Shown here one piece after another: positions 16,000-23,819 of a stretch of 33,165 nt of DNA. The position numbers and the translations under genes are program-made. Source of the DNA: Lentisphaerae bacterium GWF2_50_93. Its GTDB lineage: Bacteria; Verrucomicrobiota; Lentisphaeria; Victivallales; GWF2-50-93. The stretch covers positions 1 through 33,165 of the forward strand of contig MHBI01000045.1 in NCBI GenBank assembly GCA_001804815.1. The letters are read 5' to 3'. The notes under the pieces are model-generated. The model saw nothing but the letters and a program-made list of their open reading frames with translations. It had not been told where the DNA came from and did no database searches. Each line of letters opens with the position of its first letter. Position 1 is the stretch's first letter.

Positions 16000-18900
16000 T
16001 TAGTGATCGCTCTTGGCATCTACGACCGAATAGGTGGTGGCCGCCTTCATGATCTCGGCATATGCCCAGTGCGAGAGATCCACATCGCTGAACGAGGGCA
16101 ACCCCTCGCGCGGTGTTTCGGTCCGCTTGATCATCCGGTTCGCGGCCACGACGAACTCCGCGCGGGTCACCGGCGCATCCGGCCGGAACGCGCCGTTTTC
16201 GTCCGCAGTCAACAAACCCTCCCGCGCCACGCGCCGGATCTCGGCGGCATTCGGCGTATCAGCTGTAACATTTTTCAGGACGGGGCCATCATCCCCTGTC
16301 AGCCATTGCATCCGGGACATGATACCGGCCAGCTCGCCCCGTGTGATCAGGGCCTCCGGATGGAAGCGGTTTTCGGCGTCGCCGGTTACATACTTCACCG
16401 GCTGATCCCAGCCATTCCCGATGCCCTTTCTCGACATATAGGCCACGTCATCGTAGTACGGCGCGTCCTTAGGCACATCGACAAAACTACACTCGTAAGC
16501 GCCCTTGTCTGTATAGTGGTCAACCAGCCCAGCCAGTAGTCTGACCGCATCCGCCTTGGTCAGTTTACTGTCCGGGCGGAAAGTACCGTCGTCGTATCCC
16601 ATGATGTACGCCACACAATAATCCGGGCTGTAATCCTCGATGCGTTCACCGACGATGCGAAACTCCGCGACCTCGAAAATGGGAAGCGGTTTGGCCGGCA
16701 TGAACAGGCGGAGATACCGGTAAGCCTTGTTTCGTTCCTCCGCTTTGACCGTCAAGGTTTGAAAATCGGGGGATCTGACAGTCTTGTTCTCGGTCAACAG
16801 CACCCAGTGTTTGCGGTCATTCGATCCATAGACCACGGCTTCCACCATGCGGGCTGGATGCCCGTCGCGGGGTTGCATGCGGAACGCCTCGGCCTTCACC
16901 TTGAAGTGATTTCCGAAATCCATCGTGATGTTCTTGTCGAAGCCCCAGATGCCGCCCCAGGTGAACGGGTCATTATCGGCCATCATCTTGATATTGGTTA
17001 TGCGTTCCGGCGGACCCGATGCCATGCGGTAATCCAAGGTGCCGTCCGGCAGTCGCGGATTCAAAAGTTCCAATCCTGTCACGGCTCTCTGCAACGCAAT
17101 AATGTCGCGCGATTTCAGCGCCGCCTGGAACGCCTGTTCGGTCTTCGAAACATACTTGTGCGCCGGATCATAGGTGCGGGCCACGTACTCCAGTTCCGCC
17201 TGCTTGTCGCGGGCGACATGGATGTGTACGGGGAGAGTCTGGACGACATCGTCAGCCCGGGCGATTATGTAGAGCATATGATCACCCTGCTGGTTTTCGG
17301 ACGGTTTCCACGAAAGCGTTCCGGTCGCCGGATCGAATTTAGCGCCGTCCGGAAGATTCCGGGCCGCGCACTCGATCTTTACCGTTTCACGTTCAACACT
17401 TTGCTGATCGAACTTGTAAATAACGGCTGGTGCGTTTGACTCGATTCGCTCATTCCTTGTATAAATCTTCCTCACATCATCGGCGCCCAAGGCTTTGCTG
17501 AAAATGGTTAAATCCTCCACCATCCCGGCCAGAAATGGATCCGGCCATTGCGATTTGCCGATGTAATTCTTCTGGGTCTTGCCCAGGCTTGACGGCTTCA
17601 AATTGAGATTCGTATTTCGTCCCGTCTCTTCGCCATTCACATACAGAATCCCGGTGTTCCCGGAAAGAGTGACCACCACATTCTGCCATACGCCAGCTTG
17701 AAGCGTTTTATTGCCAATCACCGACTGCTCCGGTTTGCCGGAGGCTCGAATGGCAAATTTCAGCGCCTTCCCATCCGTTGGCGTCAGGAACATATAATTT
17801 TCGCGGTCGTCGCCAAAGTCGAATATCCGCGCAAAGCGCTCCAGTCGGTCGGGCTTGACCCAGACGCTAACGCTGAACTCCTCCAGATCGCCGGCAATCC
17901 CATCCTTCATTTTGGCATACTGCTTATCACCATTTAGGCGCAATGCATTGCCAAATTTTCCCGCCGCCCAATCTGCTCCTCCGAACAAATCCTTGCGTGT
18001 CGCGGTGTAGGCATGTTGAATCTCCTCGCCGACATACGTCTGGATAGACTTCGAATCCTCCGAAACCTCAAAACGGGGCGGATGAATCTTGTCAGCGTCG
18101 GATTCGATGCGATCGAAATCGATGATCGCGGGACCGGCCAAGGGGGTCGCCTGGATGTAGAGCAGGCCGTTCCCCTCCACGTCGGCAATCACATGGATCC
18201 ACTCGCCTTTCGTATCCGGAACGTATAGTTTCTGGTCGCCGCCGCCGCGCATGGCCGAACCATCGTTATAGTAAAAATTCAGCTTCACGAAGGAGTTGCA
18301 ACGCACGCGCAACCCGGCGCCCCGCGGGAAGCGGCCGGAGACCACCATGGTGCGCGGATTCTTGTCGATGGTCATGCGGACATAGCCCGTGTCATCGGCA
18401 TCGCGCAGGACCTTCAGGGGAATGTCATCCGGCGAGCCTGGATAGATATCGCCCGGCTGGGCGTGGGCCGACAAATCCACGAACTGATACTCGAACTGCT
18501 GGCCCTCCACCGGCTTGCCTTTGTAGGTCACTTCAAACGGAGGGAGCACGGTCGCCAGCGCGCGTTTCGCTTTCGCCGGGTCCGGCGCGGCGCCGGATGC
18601 GGCGGCGGGAAGTCCGATCCAGAAGTCGAAGCAGTAATTATGAATATTATCTAGATAGCCGCCGGAGCGTGCCCAGTCCCGGCCGACGGCCGTGGCGTCA
18701 AAAGCCGCTTTGATGAACCGGCACGGCCCCTTCTCCATATCGATCCCGATCCCCTTCAGATAATAGTAATGGAAAGAGCTGCCGTACGCGCCTCGTCCCC
18801 TGGGGCTGATATAGTCATATCGGGCCCCGTAGTCCGGATGCTTGGGATCGGTTTCGGAATAGGTCGGAACCCAGCGCAGTCCATACCCCATGTTAAACTT

Positions 18901-19941
18901 CGCATACAACGCCGCCCCTTGGGGCAGGCGGTCGTCCAGAAAATGAATGGGCGAAACCCCATCCGCCTTGTCGGTGACGGTACCGGTCACCGGATCCACT
19001 TTCGTCTTCTGGAAATCGATGGCCTTCGACATCATCAACAGGAAGTTGATGTTGCCGTCCGCGTGGGGCATGTCGCGTCCCATTTCCACCAGCTGGAGAT
19101 TCGGCTCGACGGCTTCACCGGCTGCATCATTGCGCGTCACCAACCGGATCTGATATTTGATCGAGCCGCTCCGCCCCCAGTTCGGCGAGGTGGCGTTCAC
19201 GGTGACCCATTCCACGGCCCGTTTGTAGTCTTCGACTTCATCTCCGAGGATCGTGGAGGCCAGGAAGCCGACGATGGAGTAGGAATGCTGGTTCATGAAG
19301 TAATCGTTGCGCTCGATGCATGTCTTCCGGATCGGGCGGAGGCAATTCTTCTGCAGCGCATCCACCATCTCCTGCGTCACCGCGAGTTGCGCATCCTTCG
19401 GGGTGGTCGCCCGCAGGATGTCCACGGCACCGCAGAAGGTGTTGACGTGCTTGCCGATCTTGATGTGGCTGTCAGAGAAGTACTGCGGGAAGAAGGACTC
19501 GTTCGTGCGGGAACCGTACCAGTTGATGATCTCCACCGGTGTCTTCCGGTATTCCTCGTTACCGGTGACGACATAGAGGATGGCATGCACCCACATCAGT
19601 TGTGCGTCATAGCCAAACCCGCCGATGCCGCCATCGTTCGTGATTTGTGGGACAAGCGCCGGTCGTTGTTTCAGGTTCGCAAACCGGGTACGGCGCATAC
19701 CCTCGAAGTAGTCGACCCACGGAGACACGCCATTGATCACCTTCTCGCGCATGACGGCCAGCGTTTCGGCATTACAACTAATACCCGGATGGACGAATCC
19801 CTGCGGCGAGATAGTCTCCCGCAGTTCCACCACATTATCCGTCAGAATCGTCTGGTTCTGATCCGCCAACGCCCCCGAGAACGGGAGAATGGACATTCCG
19901 GCGGATAAACAAACCACACGGGCTTTATGCAGCAATTTCAT
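16000..19941 (-). CDS. Giant alginate-lyase-like protein with LamG, discoidin-like and SLH domains
   Basis: AGGAG precedes ATG 19941 by 8 bases. The 1313-residue protein has a signal peptide at 1-26, then an alpha/alpha-toroid of the alginate lyase family type at about 45-440, with NQHSY at 217-221 as the probable catalytic Asn-His and FHYYY at 390-394 supplying a tyrosine. A beta-sandwich region follows at 470-640, a LamG/concanavalin-like domain at 655-830, an Ig-like segment at 850-910 (PATGTLSWKP), and an F5/8C-like domain at 975-1097. Residues 1105-1313 hold S-layer-homology repeats: YDDGTFRPDSKLTKADA, ENRFHPEALITRGE, NGAFRPDAPVTRAE and a final FSDVDLSHWAYAEIM. It probably cleaves a uronate-containing polysaccharide while held to the cell wall. 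Substrate is unknown. G+C is high, and the architecture recalls Firmicutes proteins. Confidence 0.85.
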   Translation of the reverse strand: MKLLHKARVVCLSAGMSILPFSGALADQNQTILTDNVVELRETISPQGFVHPGISCNAETLAVMREKVINGVSPWVDYFEGMRRTRFANLKQRPALVPQITNDGGIGGFGYDAQLMWVHAILYVVTGNEEYRKTPVEIINWYGSRTNESFFPQYFSDSHIKIGKHVNTFCGAVDILRATTPKDAQLAVTQEMVDALQKNCLRPIRKTCIERNDYFMNQHSYSIVGFLASTILGDEVEDYKRAVEWVTVNATSPNWGRSGSIKYQIRLVTRNDAAGEAVEPNLQLVEMGRDMPHADGNINFLLMMSKAIDFQKTKVDPVTGTVTDKADGVSPIHFLDDRLPQGAALYAKFNMGYGLRWVPTYSETDPKHPDYGARYDYISPRGRGAYGSSFHYYYLKGIGIDMEKGPCRFIKAAFDATAVGRDWARSGGYLDNIHNYCFDFWIGLPAAASGAAPDPAKAKRALATVLPPFEVTYKGKPVEGQQFEYQFVDLSAHAQPGDIYPGSPDDIPLKVLRDADDTGYVRMTIDKNPRTMVVSGRFPRGAGLRVRCNSFVKLNFYYNDGSAMRGGGDQKLYVPDTKGEWIHVIADVEGNGLLYIQATPLAGPAIIDFDRIESDADKIHPPRFEVSEDSKSIQTYVGEEIQHAYTATRKDLFGGADWAAGKFGNALRLNGDKQYAKMKDGIAGDLEEFSVSVWVKPDRLERFARIFDFGDDRENYMFLTPTDGKALKFAIRASGKPEQSVIGNKTLQAGVWQNVVVTLSGNTGILYVNGEETGRNTNLNLKPSSLGKTQKNYIGKSQWPDPFLAGMVEDLTIFSKALGADDVRKIYTRNERIESNAPAVIYKFDQQSVERETVKIECAARNLPDGAKFDPATGTLSWKPSENQQGDHMLYIIARADDVVQTLPVHIHVARDKQAELEYVARTYDPAHKYVSKTEQAFQAALKSRDIIALQRAVTGLELLNPRLPDGTLDYRMASGPPERITNIKMMADNDPFTWGGIWGFDKNITMDFGNHFKVKAEAFRMQPRDGHPARMVEAVVYGSNDRKHWVLLTENKTVRSPDFQTLTVKAEERNKAYRYLRLFMPAKPLPIFEVAEFRIVGERIEDYSPDYCVAYIMGYDDGTFRPDSKLTKADAVRLLAGLVDHYTDKGAYECSFVDVPKDAPYYDDVAYMSRKGIGNGWDQPVKYVTGDAENRFHPEALITRGELAGIMSRMQWLTGDDGPVLKNVTADTPNAAEIRRVAREGLLTADENGAFRPDAPVTRAEFVVAANRMIKRTETPREGLPSFSDVDLSHWAYAEIMKAATTYSVVDAKSDH

Positions 19942-19973
19942 TTATGTATCTCCTTTATTGACCATTTGTAGTT

Positions 19974-20867
19974 TTACCACTTTTGGTCCTCGGCTCCAGA
20001 CGGCTTTCTCTTCAAAACATGTCCATCCACAAATAGAATCGATGGTGCAGTGTGGAATCTTATGTTTTTGAAATAACTTGCATCTGGACCAAATCCGTCA
20101 TTCAGCGCGTTAAACGGGGCATCACTGCCGCCCGGATGCCATGGATCTCCCATTTCTCCAAGACCAGAGAGGAGATAAAACTGAATTCTCTCGCAAACTC
20201 CGGCATAATTCCCCCAGAACAGCTTGCCGGGGCTCCAGCGGTCACCAACTATGACCCTGTCACTGGGGCTTTGAACTTTACTTATTGGTATTCCGTTCAG
20301 GTAGCCGAAATTTGCAGATATGTCTAAGACCGTAGCATTATCCCTTAGCCATCCAGTGGAACCATTTCCCCAATAACCCCGAGATCCCTGATATTGTCCA
20401 TAGCTGAAACCATAAGATCTTTTTTTATCGTTAAATATGTTGTACTCGGTAAATGGGGCGGAGAGAGTAGCTGCTCCCGCCTTAAGCGGAATATTGTCGG
20501 AAGGACAGGCGAATATATCAGCACTTTTTATGTTCAACGACTGCATGACAGCCGCCTCCCATGCTGTCTTTCCTGCAGATCCAGTCTGGCGATGCCCCAT
20601 AACAATCCCGTCGTAATCAACTATGTATCCTTGAATACCGATACCAATCTGTTTCAGATTGCTCATGCATACGGCCTGCCTGGCAACGAGTTTTGCCTGA
20701 TTCAATGACGGCAGGAGCATCGCCGCCAGGATCGCGATGATCGCGATAACGACAAGCAATTCTATCAAAGTGAAAGACGCACTTCTCGAACATGCATTTG
20801 TCCGTCGCTGCGGCCAAATGCTCGGAACTGCGCCGGGCACGGGCTTCAGAATATCGGCTTGTTGCAT
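19974..20867 (-). CDS. Type II-secretion-like pseudopilin (prepilin N-terminal domain protein)
   Basis: This 297-residue protein starts at ATG 20867 after GAGGTG. A basic leader of about 31 residues precedes the prepilin motif [10 protein letters not shown] (31-40), with the conserved Glu36 at position 5 of the mature form, then a hydrophobic helix to about 55 ([14 protein letters not shown]). SNLKQIG at about 68-74 and ILFVDGHV near the C terminus mark the large DUF1559-like/H-DG-type pseudopilin group that is greatly expanded in Lentisphaerota, Planctomycetota and Verrucomicrobiota. Function of these single pseudopilins is not known; a role in surface binding or secretion of glycan enzymes has been suggested by their gene neighbourhoods. 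Here it leads the minus-strand glycosidase series and is divergent from the AraC regulator. Confidence 0.9.
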   Translation of the reverse strand: MQQADILKPVPGAVPSIWPQRRTNACSRSASFTLIELLVVIAIIAILAAMLLPSLNQAKLVARQAVCMSNLKQIGIGIQGYIVDYDGIVMGHRQTGSAGKTAWEAAVMQSLNIKSADIFACPSDNIPLKAGAATLSAPFTEYNIFNDKKRSYGFSYGQYQGSRGYWGNGSTGWLRDNATVLDISANFGYLNGIPISKVQSPSDRVIVGDRWSPGKLFWGNYAGVCERIQFYLLSGLGEMGDPWHPGGSDAPFNALNDGFGPDASYFKNIRFHTAPSILFVDGHVLKRKPSGAEDQKW

Positions 20868-20903
20868 TTTTCACCTCAGTGATCTCTTTTTATACGCGGC
20901 TGG

Positions 20904-20959
20904 CCATAGCAACCATATATACTTTCAACTTCATTATTAACAATACCATAGAACCTATA
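20904..20959. promoter_or_regulatory. Direct repeat, candidate operator of the AraC-type regulator
   Basis: CCATAGCAACCATATA at 20904-20919 recurs as CCATAGAACCTATA at 20946-20959, differing by two single-base gaps. The starts are 42 bases apart, close to four helical turns, and lie in the 100-base gap between the regulator and the divergent pseudopilin. AraC-family proteins often bind such direct repeats. The repeat is observed; operator function is inferred. Confidence 0.4.
20916..20943 (-). promoter_or_regulatory. Candidate sigma-70-type promoter of the pseudopilin gene
   Basis: On the minus strand TTGTTA (20943-20938) is followed after 16 bases by TATATA (20921-20916), about 50 bases before the pseudopilin ATG. 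It overlaps the direct repeat at 20904-20959, as expected for a regulated promoter. A short AT-rich match of this kind can arise by chance. Confidence 0.4.
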
Positions 20960-20967
20960 AGTATGGA

Positions 20968-21903
20968 ATGGACTTTTTAATGAATACAATGTACTATCTA
21001 TTGATTATGGATATTCTTCACAAATATGACAGGGACGATCTCTGCTACAAGCTCTCCGGAAGGACTTTCCTAGGCGCAGGCTTGATTAAGAAAGATGGCA
21101 TGAAATTGGACTGGGCCGGTGGTTCAGCTCCTCATTTTTCGATGTCGCTGGTACTGAGGGGAACCGGCTGCTATATAGTCTCTTCGACAAAGAAAAAATA
21201 TCCGCTGAACCCGGGAAGCGTATTTTTCAGGATACCCGGAATTCTCCATTCAAACACGATAGATCCGAATAGCCGCTGGCTTGAGTTCTTCATCGCATTC
21301 CGCTTCTTCAAGCCCGGCATATCAAAGGATATTCCAAACATCTCCTCATCAAATCGTAAAATGGACGAAGACTCATGGCTGCTTCCGATGAGCGAACATC
21401 TCCTGGGGCTTTCAAGCCTGGGTCTGGTCAGGAAAACCACCATAGATCCTATCATACTTGAGGAATGCGACAATTTCCTGAACCGCCTCAAGAAGGAAAG
21501 CGGACTCCCGGTGCTCCCCGTAGAAGGCATGCATCTCATGATGAGGATATTGCATGGCAATTTGAATCCTGCAGAAGACGAACTTGTCATCAAAGCCTCC
21601 GAACTAATCAGTGAAAATGTCTTGTCCTGGAAGCCTCTTCCCAAAATCCTGTCAAGTTTGCCTATAAGCTATATGCGTCTGCGCGAACGTTTCCTTAAGG
21701 CAAAAGGGCAGAACATCGGGCATTATCTTATCCAGTGCAGGATGGAGAAGGCAATAAACATGCTGCAGAACGGGATGTCCATAAAGGAGGTTTCTGTCAA
21801 GCTGAACTACAAGGATCCTTTCTTCTTCTCAAAGCAGTTCAGCAGGTTCTTCGGATATCCTCCGAGCATGCTCAAACGAAGGATTCATGGGAACTCCGAA
21901 TAA
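20968..21903 (+). CDS. AraC-family transcriptional regulator
   Basis: The frame gives 311 residues. Residues about 30-120 form a cupin-like sensor domain (PHFSMSLVLRGTGCYIV, LNPGSVFFRIPGILHSN), and residues about 205-308 the double helix-turn-helix of AraC proteins, with GHYLIQCRMEKAINMLQNG and SIKEVSVKLNYKDPFFFSKQFSRFFG in outline, ending in GYPPSMLK. The protein probably senses a sugar and activates glycosidase genes. The start is uncertain: ATGs at 20968, 20980, 20989 and 21007 are in frame and none has a strong ribosome site. It is divergent from the pseudopilin and convergent with the right-hand operon, so either series may be its target. Confidence 0.93.
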   Translation: MDFLMNTMYYLLIMDILHKYDRDDLCYKLSGRTFLGAGLIKKDGMKLDWAGGSAPHFSMSLVLRGTGCYIVSSTKKKYPLNPGSVFFRIPGILHSNTIDPNSRWLEFFIAFRFFKPGISKDIPNISSSNRKMDEDSWLLPMSEHLLGLSSLGLVRKTTIDPIILEECDNFLNRLKKESGLPVLPVEGMHLMMRILHGNLNPAEDELVIKASELISENVLSWKPLPKILSSLPISYMRLRERFLKAKGQNIGHYLIQCRMEKAINMLQNGMSIKEVSVKLNYKDPFFFSKQFSRFFGYPPSMLKRRIHGNSE

Positions 21904-22013
21904 ACTCCGCCTTCGAGATCTATCATTCATTATCTCTTCGAGAACGGCACCAAGTATTCGTAGATATCCTTGTTATAAACTCTCAAATCTCATAAAATTC
22001 ATGTTCTGATCCG

Positions 22014-23786
22014 CTACTTTGTGATCTGAAAAGTGCGTGATTTTGGTTCGGCGCTCTGCACTTTCGGCTCGTTCAGTGTTCCGTACTGCCAGGCGGTCAC
22101 CTTGATCTCAATCGGAAGTTTGACACACGGAGGAATCTCCGTCAAATAGAGAACACCATCCTTGAGATAGGCAGGGCCGTAATCGACAAAATATTCTACC
22201 GGAAACCCGAGGCTGGAAACTGCCTTGAGAGGAACTTCCTTTGTCCCTTCCTTTACATCAGGAAGTTCAGGAAATGATATCTTCTGCGGTGTCCCCTGCT
22301 CCAAAAACGCAGGGATCTTCATGACTGCGGCCATTTCGACACGGCGGTATTCGTTGTTTCCCGGATAAATCACAATCATGTATATATCTTCACCTTTGCG
22401 CCTCTTATCCATTCCACAGCGGTCAAACCTGACAGCCATCGTATTTTCATCAACTCTCGTAACAGGACCACATATCGGCTTGATGATTATCCGGCCAGCA
22501 TCATCCGGATGCGGGATGGCTAATTCTGCAGCCTGCCCTGCCCATCCTTCCATGCGTCCAGAGGGAACTTTATCCAGAAAAACTCCTTTCAGCTTAAAGG
22601 AGATGCCGTCCTTTTCCGGACGGAAAGAGGGATGGACGCCGACATGGTCTTTCTTGTCGGGCAATATTTCGCCGTTCTGTTCGTATCCGACAAGTGTGAA
22701 CTTCTTGCCGTCCTGACGCGTAATATGTTCGACCATCCTTTTCGCCTCATCCTCGCCGAATACCCAGTTTGCCTCCGTTCCATTAGGTCCTTCAAATCCT
22801 TTGAATTCTTTTACAGGCGCAGCTTTCGCCTTCAAAGGTTCGGAGAAACGCCAGAAATCGACATACCAGCCAGTCTCAGGATTTACCTGGACAAGAGGAA
22901 GTCCACCGTTAGGATTGCGGGCACGGTCCGCTTCTGCCACCCAGGAACCAAGGAAATCACAGGTTTCGTCCGGAGTGCCGAAATGCCCTGCTCCGGGATC
23001 TGCCAGAAGGGTAAACGGAATATCAGGGAATTCCTTGCGAAGTATGATGGTCTTTCGATTATGTCGCCCCCCGTTGAACTCGCTGTCACGATGCAGGAGC
23101 GGAATACCTTTCATGGCGGCAAGATCCTCATCCTTGACAAAAGGATGCTGGTAGCGCTGATATGAATGCGATACGCAGAGGGTGTTCCCGTCATAGGAAA
23201 TCGCTCCGACCGCGCGTTCGGGGCACCAAGCCGCCATCTCATATCCGAAGTCAGCCCTTGCTGAATGCCCGATACCGATGAAGGGGACGGTTTTAATATC
23301 TTCCATGCCTGTCACCTTCGCAAGAGAGTCAAACACCTCCTGGATCGCAGCGACATTCTCCGGAACATTGTGATCAAAATGTGGGCCGAAAAAGCCAGTG
23401 TCAATCCAGATGCAGCCCCAGCCTATCTTCTCAAGCCAGGCGCGGAAGGCTGGATTTTCGAGGATGGGCCGTTCACACATGTTGAACTGTCCGATCACAA
23501 CACCGCGCAACTTCTCCGCCTTGGATGGAATCCACAGGAACGCCCGCGCGTTCTTCGACGTGACGTCGGCCCGGAACTGCCAGATCGCGGCGTCCAACAC
23601 CATCCCCTTGAAAGGTGACTTTACCTCGCTCGCGAGCGGGATGGGCTCCATCTTGGATACTGCGGGTTCAGAAGCTGACCCAACGAGTAGCGGCAGAAGC
23701 AAGGCGATCAACAGTCCCTTCATCATCCGCTTCCCATTTTGGGATCCGTAGGCATCCTCGAACCGCATTCGCTTGTTTTGAATCAT
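22014..23786 (-). CDS. Secreted alpha/beta-hydrolase (carbohydrate-esterase-like), long form
   Basis: ATG 23786 has GAGGA 7 bases upstream and gives 590 residues with a long basic stretch before the hydrophobic export core at about 23-38; a start at residue 21 would give a conventional signal peptide. The catalytic part (about 60-290) has the nucleophile elbow GIGHSARAD with Ser175 and a likely catalytic His268 in GAGHFG. From about 300 to 590 comes a beta-rich region found also in the protein at 28277-29890 and in the fragment at 9673, so this two-part architecture is a family trait. The function is probably deacylation of a decorated polysaccharide, but no substrate motif is recognisable. 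It is the last gene of the right-hand operon, 33 bases after the GH29 gene. Confidence 0.75.
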   Translation of the reverse strand: MIQNKRMRFEDAYGSQNGKRMMKGLLIALLLPLLVGSASEPAVSKMEPIPLASEVKSPFKGMVLDAAIWQFRADVTSKNARAFLWIPSKAEKLRGVVIGQFNMCERPILENPAFRAWLEKIGWGCIWIDTGFFGPHFDHNVPENVAAIQEVFDSLAKVTGMEDIKTVPFIGIGHSARADFGYEMAAWCPERAVGAISYDGNTLCVSHSYQRYQHPFVKDEDLAAMKGIPLLHRDSEFNGGRHNRKTIILRKEFPDIPFTLLADPGAGHFGTPDETCDFLGSWVAEADRARNPNGGLPLVQVNPETGWYVDFWRFSEPLKAKAAPVKEFKGFEGPNGTEANWVFGEDEAKRMVEHITRQDGKKFTLVGYEQNGEILPDKKDHVGVHPSFRPEKDGISFKLKGVFLDKVPSGRMEGWAGQAAELAIPHPDDAGRIIIKPICGPVTRVDENTMAVRFDRCGMDKRRKGEDIYMIVIYPGNNEYRRVEMAAVMKIPAFLEQGTPQKISFPELPDVKEGTKEVPLKAVSSLGFPVEYFVDYGPAYLKDGVLYLTEIPPCVKLPIEIKVTAWQYGTLNEPKVQSAEPKSRTFQITK

Positions 23787-23819
23787 GTTGGAATCCTCGC
23801 GTCTCCGTGCATTGTGGAC

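Noticed and set aside
18769..19908. 379-codon + strand frame opposite the SLH-lyase gene
   Set aside because: Antisense shadow of a GC-rich gene; Arg/His-rich text with no recognisable family.
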